Assembly (NCBI RefSeq): GCF_000063445.1
Contig: NC_009464.1
Coordinates: 248,001 to 312,000, forward strand
Direction of reading: 5' to 3'
Length of the DNA: 64,000 bases
From: Methanocella arvoryzae MRE50
GTDB taxonomy: Archaea > Halobacteriota > Methanocellia > Methanocellales > Methanocellaceae
Shown: positions 15,591 through 23,534 of the stretch, one piece after another
Layout of the letters: the number at the start of each line of letters is the position of its first letter
Numbering within the stretch: the first letter of the stretch is position 1
Translations under genes and position numbers: made by a program
Notes under the pieces: model-generated
The model's input: the letters and a program-made list of their open reading frames with translations, nothing else
Databases searched by the model: none
Told to the model about the DNA's origin: nothing

Positions 15591-17189
15591 ATGAAGTTCG
15601 ATCCTGAGCAGGTTAAGCTGGAGACGAAAGAAGACTTTGACAGGGCCTGGAGCACCAGCGGCAAGTACGTCGCGCAGCCGGACTCGACAAAAGATTACAC
15701 TATACACAATGAGCCAGGGAAGGCTCACCCGGTCTACGACACGCTTAACAAACTCCGGGAAGCTTACATTAACCTCGGCTTCGAAGAAATGGTCAACCCG
15801 ATCATCATCGAGGAAAGTGACATCTTCCGCCAGTTCAACTACGAGGCGCTGGCAGTCCTTGACAGAGTTTACTATATAGGCGGCCTCCCCAGGCCCAACG
15901 TCGGCATCTCCGACGAGCGCTTTGCCCAGATCGAGCAGATCTTCGGCCGCTCCCTGACGGATTCGGACAAAGAAACAATAAGGGAGATCCTGCACAAGTA
16001 CAAGAAGGGCGAGATCGAGGGCGACGATCTGGTGGCAGATCTATCAGCAGGACTCCAGATCCAGGACTCCAAAGTGGCCGTCATGATCGACCACGTCTTC
16101 CCTGAATTCAAGAAGCTCGAGCCTGTCTGCTCTCGCAAGACACTGCGCAGCCACATGACTTCCGGCTGGTTCATTACACTGGGTGCCATGGTCGACCGCC
16201 GTACGACACCGCTCAAGCTGTTTTCCGTAGACCTCGTGTTCCGCAGGGAGCAGGAAGAGAATGCCGACCGTCTCAGGGCATATCACTCCGCATCCTGCGT
16301 CATCATGGACCCTGACGTGACAGTCGAGCACGGCAAAGCTGTCGCAGCAGGCCTCCTCAGACAGTTCGGCTTCTCCCAGTTCAAGTTCAAGCCCGACGAC
16401 AAGCGCAGCAAATACTATACACCAGATACCCAGATCGAGGTATATGGTTACCACCCTGCGCTGAAGGGCAGCAACACCAAGTACAAGGATGGATGGGTAG
16501 AGATCGCTACCTTCGGCATATATTCAGCTACAGCACTGTCACAGTATGACATTCCTTATCCCGTCATGAACCTCGGCCTCGGCGTGGAGCGCCTCGCCAT
16601 GATTCTGCACCAGGCGAAGGACATGAGGGACATGGTTTACCCCCAGTTCAAGGAAGAGTGGGACCTGACCGACGCAGAGATCGCCCGCATGATCTCTATG
16701 GAGAAGCACCCGCAGACGAAAGAAGGGCATGACATCGCCATGGCCATCATCGCTACTGTAGAACGAAATGGCTCTGCGCCCAGCCCCTGCAGGTTCGACG
16801 TGTGGGAAGGCACTATTAACGGCAAGAAAATCAAAGTCTACCTCGAAGAGAAAGAAGAAGGCAAGAAGCTCTGCGGCGGCGCCATCATGAACGAGGCTTA
16901 CGTTTACAAAGGCGACCTCCTTGGCATCCCTCTCAACAATCCCAAGTTCGCCGAAGTGGCCGAGAAAGGCGCCCCCACCGGCATCAGGAACATCGATGCC
17001 ATCGCTAACGCAGCAGCCCGGAACATCGAGGAAGGCGTGTACGAGACCACCGTCAAGATGTCCAGAGCACCTGGCGATGTCTACGTTAAGGTCGACCCCG
17101 TTGCGCTAAGGTACATCCAGGGCAAGAAACACAAGATAGACTTCCGCGGTCCTGTGTTTACCAGCATCAAGGCTGAGCTCATCGAGTAA
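15591..17189 (+). CDS. sepS: O-phosphoserine--tRNA(Cys) ligase (SepRS)
   Basis: 532 residues, full length. Class II aminoacyl-tRNA synthetase related to the PheRS alpha subunit. Motif 2 is LFSVDLVFRREQEENADRLR, motif 3 is GLGVERLAMI, and HMTSGWFITLG near residue 188 is part of the phosphoserine pocket seen in SepRS. SepRS charges tRNA(Cys) with O-phosphoserine, which SepCysS then converts to Cys-tRNA. This is the methanogen route to cysteine. SepCysS is not in this window. A hairpin-T terminator follows. Confidence 0.95.
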   Translation: MKFDPEQVKLETKEDFDRAWSTSGKYVAQPDSTKDYTIHNEPGKAHPVYDTLNKLREAYINLGFEEMVNPIIIEESDIFRQFNYEALAVLDRVYYIGGLPRPNVGISDERFAQIEQIFGRSLTDSDKETIREILHKYKKGEIEGDDLVADLSAGLQIQDSKVAVMIDHVFPEFKKLEPVCSRKTLRSHMTSGWFITLGAMVDRRTTPLKLFSVDLVFRREQEENADRLRAYHSASCVIMDPDVTVEHGKAVAAGLLRQFGFSQFKFKPDDKRSKYYTPDTQIEVYGYHPALKGSNTKYKDGWVEIATFGIYSATALSQYDIPYPVMNLGLGVERLAMILHQAKDMRDMVYPQFKEEWDLTDAEIARMISMEKHPQTKEGHDIAMAIIATVERNGSAPSPCRFDVWEGTINGKKIKVYLEEKEEGKKLCGGAIMNEAYVYKGDLLGIPLNNPKFAEVAEKGAPTGIRNIDAIANAAARNIEEGVYETTVKMSRAPGDVYVKVDPVALRYIQGKKHKIDFRGPVFTSIKAELIE

Positions 17190-17193
17190 AAAC

Positions 17194-17220
17194 AGTGCCT
17201 CCGGGCACTACATATTTTTT
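17194..17220 (+). terminator. Hairpin + T-run terminator of SepRS gene
   Basis: AGTGCC (17194-17199) pairs with GGCACT (17204-17209) across a four-base loop, and a T6 run ends at 17220. The stem sequence is the same as in the htpX terminator. Confidence 0.75.
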
Positions 17221-17313
17221 AATCACAAACTCTTATAAGCGGTTGCGTTAGACTTATTTTAAATACAATCGTTCCCGAGAATGACTATATATAAGCCGAA
17301 TATATGAGCTTAC

Positions 17314-17934
17314 GTGAAAGTCCGAGAATTATACCGTGAGCAGGAGCGTCTGGCCAGGAAAGCCGTATTCTACGATGCTTTTGGAAAACTGAAGTACGTC
17401 GCTGGCATAGACTGTTCATATTATGAGGATCTGATCATCGGCGGAGCGGTAGTCATCGATCTGAATACGCTGGAGCCGATCGAGAAAGCCCACGTGCTGC
17501 TGAAACTCGATTTTCCATATATCCCGGGATTACTGGCTTATCGGGAGGCGAATGCCATGATCAGCGCCTTTAAAAAACTGGACACCGTCGTAGACGTCCT
17601 GATGATCGACGGCTTTGGCACCAATCATCCCAGGCGGTGCGGCATTGCCACCCAGATCGGGGTCAGGCTGGAGATGCCCTCGATAGGTGTCGGAAAGAGC
17701 TTTCTCTGCGGCGATATCGGAGACGATGGCTACGTATACCAGGGAGCCGAACGTACGGGAAAGCTGATCTATTCTCCACGCTCTAAGAAGCCGATTTACG
17801 TTTCGCCCGGCCACAGAATTTCTCTCGAGACCAGCGTCGAGCTAGTAAAAAAGTGCATGAAGTCTGGCAGGATTCCCGAGCCGACCCGGCTGGCTCACGA
17901 ATACGTGACCGGAGTGAAAAATACTTTGAGATAG
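17314..17934 (+). CDS. nfi: Endonuclease V
   Basis: 206 residues. All family motifs are visible: VAGIDCSYYEDLIIGGAV (first catalytic Asp), FPYIPGLLAYREA (wedge motif and Glu), DGFGTNHPRRCGIATQIG (second Asp and glycine-rich loop) and PSIGVGKSFLCG. Endonuclease V nicks DNA (or RNA) near deaminated adenine (inosine), acting in repair. The start is GTG at 17314. It is a single gene between SepRS and a lipoprotein gene. Confidence 0.93.
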   Translation: MKVRELYREQERLARKAVFYDAFGKLKYVAGIDCSYYEDLIIGGAVVIDLNTLEPIEKAHVLLKLDFPYIPGLLAYREANAMISAFKKLDTVVDVLMIDGFGTNHPRRCGIATQIGVRLEMPSIGVGKSFLCGDIGDDGYVYQGAERTGKLIYSPRSKKPIYVSPGHRISLETSVELVKKCMKSGRIPEPTRLAHEYVTGVKNTLR

Positions 17935-18019
17935 TGGCGATGTGCTGACAGCTGACGCTTGCTAGCTAACGTATATCTCACCGTAGTATTATACATTAAA
18001 ATTAAAAGAGGGTATGACT

Positions 18020-18784
18020 ATGAATAAACCAATATTATTACTATTAGTCAGCACACTGGCTATCGTCCTGGTGGTCGGTGCGGTCAGCGGATGCACGATG
18101 TCGGGCAGCACGGAAATCAATACCAGCACCAGCTTCGGCACTGGTACCAGTACGCCGACGAGCACCCCGGCTCCGACTGCCCAGGGAACCACGGAAACGG
18201 TCGTCACAGGAGCCCCGACGGTTACCACGACTGGAGATAAGGTTACTATTACAGGTTCTCAGGACGGCACTGTCGATCCGAAGCTCGAATCTGGCGGCTA
18301 CATCGTAGAGATTCTGTATAAGGATGAAGTTGAAGTGGATGCCGGCAACTACTTTGTACAGGCAACCGAAAACATGTTCCCTGCCAGGCCCGACGGCTGG
18401 CACCTGTCCATTACCCCGGCTGACATCCAGGGTGGAAACCCCATCAAGATCAAGGCTTCCAACCCCTACGTGGTCACTTTCACCAAACTGCCCCTGGCAG
18501 CCACGCCTGACACCACGCCTAAGACATACAAAGGAACCGGCAGCAGTGTCGTGGGCCCCATTACCCTGAACCAGGGAACGGTGACTCTGAAAGGCGTATC
18601 AGGCAAGGTCAAGGCACAGCTTTACGATGCCACCACAGGTATCTTTGTCACGTTTGATCGCAGCCTTTACGAGGACATGGATACCCCAGCGGAGGTAACT
18701 GAGGATGTGCTGCAGGATGGCTCGTACCTGATACAGGTGATTGACGATAAATACAGCGACTGGGAATTTACGGTTTCTCAGTAG
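18020..18784 (+). CDS. Predicted lipoprotein, extracellular, unknown function
   Basis: About 254 residues. A hydrophobic signal (ILLLLVSTLAIVLVVGAVSGC) ends in a lipobox-like VSGC. A long Thr/Ser/Pro linker and two beta-rich segments follow (about 75-150 and 170-254). Thr-rich linkers are typical of archaeal surface lipoproteins that carry O-glycans. No catalytic domain was recognised. The ATG at 18020 is preferred because GAGGGT lies at proper spacing; an in-frame ATG at 18014 exists. The 3' end overlaps the convergent PH-domain gene by 17 bases. Confidence 0.75.
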   Translation: MNKPILLLLVSTLAIVLVVGAVSGCTMSGSTEINTSTSFGTGTSTPTSTPAPTAQGTTETVVTGAPTVTTTGDKVTITGSQDGTVDPKLESGGYIVEILYKDEVEVDAGNYFVQATENMFPARPDGWHLSITPADIQGGNPIKIKASNPYVVTFTKLPLAATPDTTPKTYKGTGSSVVGPITLNQGTVTLKGVSGKVKAQLYDATTGIFVTFDRSLYEDMDTPAEVTEDVLQDGSYLIQVIDDKYSDWEFTVSQ

Positions 18785-20222
18785 AAGAATATTGCCGGCC
18801 GACTGGCCGGTCTTTTTTATATAATGTTAGCCAGATAGCGGTAGCATTCCGAATATCCAGCCCTTTTAGATCGATAACAGTTCCGCCTATCTGTGACATC
18901 AAAGCTATGCGAATGCGAGCCAGCCGGGCTCTGGCCTGGAAGGGATTAGCCGATAACCCGATCCACTGTATCCGGTTAACCGGTATAATGTGAGTCTTTC
19001 TCCCGAGAAGCCTTGACCGGATGATCAGAGCTCTGTCATCGAGACGGTATCCGGCATCCAGGTACTGGAAGATCGTTAGTATAAGGATAGGAATGGCTAT
19101 CAGTGCAAGCAGGTAAGCCCATGGTACTAAGTAGATGATCCCGCAGATTATTGCGGTTATGGCGATACCAGGCACCAGGTAGCCGGGCAGTGCTCTCGAA
19201 GGTAGCGGGGATACTGAAAGGTCGGCCGAAAACTCGGGAAGCACACGGTCGAGGAATTGCTTTACCTGGCTTCTCGGTAACAGGGGGAATATAATTTTGG
19301 CCTCGTTTGCCTTGCTGCCATAGCCTGCGCTGATGACTTCCACCGAGGCGAGGCCGAACGGCTGCCTTAGCAGGCTTTCGGTGACGGTGATCGCCTGGAT
19401 CTTCTTGATGGGAAGGGTAACCTGCCTCCGGTCGAGAATACCCCGGTCTATGATGATCCTGTCTTCCAGCCTGGTGATAGTAAAGCCGCCAAGCCGGATT
19501 ATAGAGCCTGCGACAGATAATAGCCAGGACAATGCCAGAATGGCAGCGAGCAGGATGATGATCGACAACCAGCCGCTGCTGGCCTGGTGTATCAGGTATT
19601 CAACGATGATCAGAAAGATGTTCATCCCCGGGATGAAATCGTCTAGCTGGGACATCAGGGCGATGATCGCAAAGAAGATTACTCCGATGCCGTTCGACGT
19701 GGTGGCTGCCTGTAAAAGGGCCTTTACCGACAGCCGTTCGACGATCAGGTTCTCATGCTCCACAACGCTCTCCTCGATGTGCCCGCTACCGATCAGAGCC
19801 TTGAGCTCTTCCGCATCCCGGCGTGTCAGCGCTGAAAGGGAGAATTCCGCCTTTTTATCGTTCCCAGCGGTCTGAACTTCGAGGCTGACCAGGCCGAAGA
19901 GCCGCTGTATTAAGCCTTCGTTTATTTGCACTCCCTGGATGCGCTCGAAAGGAATCGTACGCTTTTTAGTGGTGATTACCCCGGACTCCATGTAAAGCTC
20001 GTGACCCCTGACGTAGTAGACGAGCCTCCACCATGCCAGTACTGTATAGGCGCAATAAGCCACGATAGCTACAGGGATCAGATAACTGATCCACGCGGTG
20101 AGGTCTCCTCTGGCGAGCAGGACGATGGCGATCGGTAAAAATGCCTGAATCAGCCCGTAGACGTTCTTGAACAGGAGAGTGAGGACGGCTGCGGGATGCA
20201 GGCGTCTCGGCTTATCCATCAT
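18768..20222 (-). CDS. PH-domain (bPH2/YdbT-like) membrane protein
   Basis: 484 residues with three copies of the bacterial PH-2 domain, each with the pattern 'G-h---h-TIPhnRIQ-h' (TTKKRTIPFERIQGVQI, DRRQVTLPIKKIQAITV, LGRKTHIIPVNRIQWIGL). The domains are separated by pairs of TM helices. This is the YdbT family, usually encoded with YdbS as here. In Bacillus the pair has been linked to protection against certain bacteriocins and membrane stress; the archaeal role is unknown. It overlaps the upstream ydbS-like gene by 11 bases, indicating coupling. Confidence 0.85.
   Translation of the reverse strand: MMDKPRRLHPAAVLTLLFKNVYGLIQAFLPIAIVLLARGDLTAWISYLIPVAIVAYCAYTVLAWWRLVYYVRGHELYMESGVITTKKRTIPFERIQGVQINEGLIQRLFGLVSLEVQTAGNDKKAEFSLSALTRRDAEELKALIGSGHIEESVVEHENLIVERLSVKALLQAATTSNGIGVIFFAIIALMSQLDDFIPGMNIFLIIVEYLIHQASSGWLSIIILLAAILALSWLLSVAGSIIRLGGFTITRLEDRIIIDRGILDRRQVTLPIKKIQAITVTESLLRQPFGLASVEVISAGYGSKANEAKIIFPLLPRSQVKQFLDRVLPEFSADLSVSPLPSRALPGYLVPGIAITAIICGIIYLVPWAYLLALIAIPILILTIFQYLDAGYRLDDRALIIRSRLLGRKTHIIPVNRIQWIGLSANPFQARARLARIRIALMSQIGGTVIDLKGLDIRNATAIWLTLYKKDRPVGRQYSSTEKP
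18795..18817 (+). terminator. Hairpin + T-run terminator of lipoprotein gene
   Basis: CCGGCC (18795-18800) pairs with GGCCGG (18805-18810) across GACT, followed by TCTTTTTT. The hairpin lies inside the 3' end of the convergent coding sequence, so it is both coding (minus) and terminator (plus). Confidence 0.75.
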
Positions 20223-20697
20223 GTTCTTCTGTCACCCGCGCCAGCTCTGCGATCCGATCCCGCAACGCTGCCGCAACACTGTCTGACAGGGCAGGAATCG
20301 CGTGTGTGCCGGCCGCGGTAGCGATGGTCACTGTCGCCAGCCCAAACAGCCTCAGCAGCGGGCCTTTGACGGTATCCACATGCTGGACCCGGGTCATGGG
20401 GATCAAAGTCCGGTGCTTGACGACTACGCCGTGCCGAAGATAGATTTCCATGTCGCTGATCTCGTATCGCCATGTATTCCACCTTACAGTTGGCACAATC
20501 AAAATTTCATAGACAGATCCGATCAAGGCCAGTACGGCAAGTACAGCAGTTACCCACTCTGGCAGCACCTGCCAGAGGCTTGAGGCGTACCAGTATGACA
20601 CCACTACAATCCAGTAGATGACTGCTGAGATTACTCCGGCTAAACGCCAGTAGTTCACCGCACGGCTGTCGAGCCGGTGCTCGGGTTCTTCGCGCAT
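20212..20697 (-). CDS. PH-domain (bPH2/YdbS-like) membrane protein
   Basis: 161 residues: two TM helices (LAGVISAVIYWIVVVSYWY and WVTAVLAVLALIGSVYEILI), then a single PH-2 domain with VVKHRTLIPMTRVQHVDTVKG. This is the short partner of the YdbS/YdbT pair. The 3' end overlaps the YdbT-like gene. It lies 51 bases downstream of the dehydratase small-subunit gene on the same strand and could be cotranscribed, although a functional link is not obvious. Confidence 0.85.
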   Translation of the reverse strand: MREEPEHRLDSRAVNYWRLAGVISAVIYWIVVVSYWYASSLWQVLPEWVTAVLAVLALIGSVYEILIVPTVRWNTWRYEISDMEIYLRHGVVVKHRTLIPMTRVQHVDTVKGPLLRLFGLATVTIATAAGTHAIPALSDSVAAALRDRIAELARVTEEHDG

Positions 20698-20748
20698 GAC
20701 AGATACCGCTACAAAGATGATGCTAAAAAATGGGCGGAGGCAAGCGGT

Positions 20749-21270
20749 TTACTGCTTGCCCTCGTGCTGCTTCTTCAAGTACGGCATGAGGCCGCCGGCC
20801 TCTAAGAGCTGCTGCATGAACTCGGGGATCGGTTTCATAGGTAAAGTCTGTCCCGTGGTGTGGTTGATTACCAGGTTCTTAGCAAAGTCCACTTCGAGTT
20901 CATCGCCTTGCTTTGCTGCCTTCGAGATACCCTTACACTCTATGAGAGGAAGGCCGATGTTAAACCCGTTCCTGTAGAAGATCCTCGCGTAGGATTCTGC
21001 AATGATACAGGATACATCGCACGCCATGATGACCTGGGGTGCCTGCTCTCTTGAGGAGCCGCAGCCGAAGTTGTTCGCTGCGACCAGAATCGGGCTCTTC
21101 ACTTTCTGGGCATCCGTGTAGAACGTCGGGTCGATGGACTCGAACGCGTGGACGGCCAGCTTTTTCAGGTCGAGCTCGTCGTACTTGTACTTGCCCGAGA
21201 TGACTTCATCGGTGTTGGTGTCAGGAGGATAAATCCTGAGAACCTGAGATCTGATATTTTTCAGGGCCAT
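20749..21270 (-). CDS. 3-Isopropylmalate dehydratase / homoaconitase-type small subunit
   Basis: 173 residues, swivel domain of the aconitase superfamily, with the conserved NFGCGSSREQAPQVI (about residue 68) and RIFYRNGFNIGLPLIEC. The substrate-specificity loop after the first strand reads TNTDEVISGKYKY rather than the usual ...YLR(T/L/M), so sequence alone does not decide between leucine biosynthesis (LeuD), coenzyme B biosynthesis (HacB) or a related acid. The gene follows the large subunit with a one-base gap, confirming a heteromeric enzyme. Confidence 0.85.
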   Translation of the reverse strand: MALKNIRSQVLRIYPPDTNTDEVISGKYKYDELDLKKLAVHAFESIDPTFYTDAQKVKSPILVAANNFGCGSSREQAPQVIMACDVSCIIAESYARIFYRNGFNIGLPLIECKGISKAAKQGDELEVDFAKNLVINHTTGQTLPMKPIPEFMQQLLEAGGLMPYLKKQHEGKQ

Positions 21271-21271
21271 T

Positions 21272-22528
21272 TTAGAGCACCTCCCTCGGGTCGGTTACCT
21301 TGCCATATATGGCACTGACTGCCGCCACAGGCACGTTAGAGAGATAAATTTCAGACTTGTTGTTGCCCATCCTGCCTTTAAAATTACGATTCTGGGTGGA
21401 CAGCACTTTCTCGCCGTCGCCCAGTGCTACGGTCCGTCCTATGCAGAAGCCGCAACCCGGCGGGCATACCGCTGCTCCGGCCTCGACAAGAGTCTGGATG
21501 TAGCCTGCCTGCATGGCTTCGAGCATTACTCCTCTGCTGGCAGCGTAAACCACGAGGCGGGTGTCCTTGTGAACTTTCTTGCCTTTGAGAATTTCGGCTG
21601 CGACCTTGAGGTCTTCCAGCCTGCCGTTAGTGCAGGAACCAATGCATACCTGGTCGAGCTCCATGCCTGCGAACTCAGATACCGGCTTGACGTTGTCTAC
21701 CCTGTGGGGGTAGGCAATGAGGGGCTCGAGTTTGGTGGCGTCGACTTGCAGTTCGTTGGCATAGTGGGCATCCGGGTCTGCGGCGAGAGGCTTGTACTCG
21801 TGTTCGCGGCCGTACTTTGCCAGGAACTGCCGTACCTTCTCGTCCGCGGCGCACAGGCCGACTTTACCGCCCGCTTCGATGGCCATGTTGGACATGACCA
21901 GCCTGGACTCGACGGACATGTTCTTGACCGTGTCGCCCATAAATTCCATGCTCATATAAGTCGCGCCGTCTGCGGTGATCTCCCTGACGATGTGCAAGAA
22001 AACGTCTTTAGAGGTGACGTATTTCGGCAGTTCGCCGTTGATGTCGAACTTGAATGCCTCGGGAACGCGCAGCCAGGTGGTGCCGTACGCCATGATGGCG
22101 CCGACGTCGGTGGAGCCCATGCCCGTGCCGAACGCTGCGAGAGCACCGTGGGTGCAGGTGTGGCTGTCGCCGCCGATGATGATCTTGCCCGGGGCGGAGA
22201 ACTTCTCGGCTACGATCTGGTGGCAAATACCATCGCCGTTCTCGAAGAAGTACGGCATGTTGTTCTCCTTCGCGAACTTCCTCATGAAGATCTGGACGTT
22301 GGAGACCTGCTCGCTGGGAGACGGAGACGCGTGGTCGCAAACCCCCGCCACTTTCTCAGGATCGAACACCTTTCGGGTGTTCAATTCTTTCTCCATCTGC
22401 TGGATAGCCAGCGGCATTGTGCCGTCGTGTGAAAATACGAAGTCGACGGGGACAGTGACGATGTCGCCCGGCGCACAGTCCTTCCCGCTCTTTGCGGACA
22501 AAATTTTCTCTGCTAGCGTCTTGCCCAT
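21272..22528 (-). CDS. 3-Isopropylmalate dehydratase / homoaconitase-type large subunit
   Basis: 418 residues with the [4Fe-4S] cysteines of the aconitase family: CIGSCTNGR (about residue 297) and CPPGCGFCIG (about residue 355). Also seen are GGDSHTCTHGAL and RNFKGRMGNNKSEIYL. The enzyme isomerises a hydroxy-tricarboxylate by dehydration and rehydration. Methanogens have two such systems, for leucine and for coenzyme B. The features here are mixed, so I leave the substrate open. An AGGTGA ribosome-binding site and a TATA element (22569-22578) lie upstream. Confidence 0.88.
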   Translation of the reverse strand: MGKTLAEKILSAKSGKDCAPGDIVTVPVDFVFSHDGTMPLAIQQMEKELNTRKVFDPEKVAGVCDHASPSPSEQVSNVQIFMRKFAKENNMPYFFENGDGICHQIVAEKFSAPGKIIIGGDSHTCTHGALAAFGTGMGSTDVGAIMAYGTTWLRVPEAFKFDINGELPKYVTSKDVFLHIVREITADGATYMSMEFMGDTVKNMSVESRLVMSNMAIEAGGKVGLCAADEKVRQFLAKYGREHEYKPLAADPDAHYANELQVDATKLEPLIAYPHRVDNVKPVSEFAGMELDQVCIGSCTNGRLEDLKVAAEILKGKKVHKDTRLVVYAASRGVMLEAMQAGYIQTLVEAGAAVCPPGCGFCIGRTVALGDGEKVLSTQNRNFKGRMGNNKSEIYLSNVPVAAVSAIYGKVTDPREVL

Positions 22529-22568
22529 CTAGGTTCACCTGAAGGTGTGTGATGCTATTGCAGGTTTA

Positions 22569-22578
22569 GATTATAAGT
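22569..22578 (-). promoter_or_regulatory. TATA box of dehydratase operon
   Basis: On the minus strand ACTTATAATC lies about 45 bases upstream of the large-subunit ATG, which itself has AGGTGA eight bases before it. Together with the upstream terminator (22677-22710), this makes the dehydratase genes a unit separate from the fwd operon. Confidence 0.5.
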
Positions 22579-22676
22579 TTTTTCATGTCCGGCCAGAGGC
22601 GGGACGGAAGTTTAAGGATACGGGTTACGTGTAGGCGTAAGCAACCGTAAAGCCCTGGTTGTCCGGCTCTGCCATT

Positions 22677-22710
22677 AAAAAAAGGGAGGACATCCACGGA
22701 AGGGATGTCC
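22677..22710 (-). terminator. Terminator of the fdh-hdr-fwd operon
   Basis: Read on the minus strand after fwdC, GGACATCC (22710-22703) and GGATGTCC (22695-22688) form a perfect eight-pair stem with a seven-base loop. A T7 run follows after CCC. This marks the end of the 13-kb energy-metabolism operon. Confidence 0.85.
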
Positions 22711-22731
22711 GCCAACGATCAATCGAAGCTC

Positions 22732-23532
22732 TTAACTTTTCACGTACAGCGTGCCTTTTCCGGCCTCTGCACGGTCACCAGTGTAGACATTGAACAGCAT
22801 CTTCTGGCCGTCGAATTCTACCTCTTCGGTGGACTTCAGGGCGAAGCCTGGCATCATGTTGCCGATCTTGCCGAGGACGTAGATGGTGCCGCGGGTCATC
22901 TGGGCGCCGACTCTGCTTTCGGCGTTGCCGTGGATGATGATCTTTCCGCCGGGCTCTTTTGCGCCGACAGCTCTGCCGGCGTGGATGCCGGCGTTGATGG
23001 TGACGTTGCCGTGCACCGTTATAGTGCCGCCGATCATGTATTCGCCTATGTCGCAGCCTGCGTTGCCTTTGACCAGGATGTTGCCGCCTTTCATGCCTCT
23101 CCAGTCGCCACGGTATGCTGCGCCCAGGTAGTTGCCGGCGTTGCCCTCGATGACGAGGTCGCCGCCTTCCATCTGGATGCCTGCGAAGGCGTCGGCGTTG
23201 CCTTTGACGAGGATGCTGCCGCCCTTCATCCAGGCGCCGCAGTACATGTCTACGTCGCCCTTGCAAAGGATGGCGCCGGCGGCCATCTTCGAGCCGATGT
23301 ACTTGACTCTGGGAACGCTGCCGTTGATGACGATGGCCTGCTCTTCGGCTGTAGCGGCAGTGGTGCCGCTGATGTCGAAGAACTTGCCGAGGCGGTGGGT
23401 GGTGTTACCCTCCCACACCTGCATGTCAGCGATCTCTTCCAGAGTCCTGCCCGCGAAGTTGTCCGGAGTGATACATTCAGCTTCGAGCACGAGGTACTTT
23501 TCCCCGTTTGGCGTTAAGGTAACTTTTTCCAT
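22732..23532 (-). CDS. fwdC: Formylmethanofuran dehydrogenase subunit C
   Basis: 266 residues, mostly a right-handed beta-helix made of repeats of the form 'G-hhhxGNAxxxxGxxMxGGxI' (for example GGSILVKGNADAFAG, GGNILVKGNAGCDIG, GGTITVHGNVTINAG), as in the C-terminal domain of glutamate synthase. Subunit C packs against the FwdA amidohydrolase and FwdB in the complex that reduces CO2 and attaches formate to methanofuran. It is the last gene of the operon, separated from fwdA by two bases and followed by a strong terminator. Confidence 0.93.
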   Translation of the reverse strand: MEKVTLTPNGEKYLVLEAECITPDNFAGRTLEEIADMQVWEGNTTHRLGKFFDISGTTAATAEEQAIVINGSVPRVKYIGSKMAAGAILCKGDVDMYCGAWMKGGSILVKGNADAFAGIQMEGGDLVIEGNAGNYLGAAYRGDWRGMKGGNILVKGNAGCDIGEYMIGGTITVHGNVTINAGIHAGRAVGAKEPGGKIIIHGNAESRVGAQMTRGTIYVLGKIGNMMPGFALKSTEEVEFDGQKMLFNVYTGDRAEAGKGTLYVKS

Positions 23533-23534
23533 GA

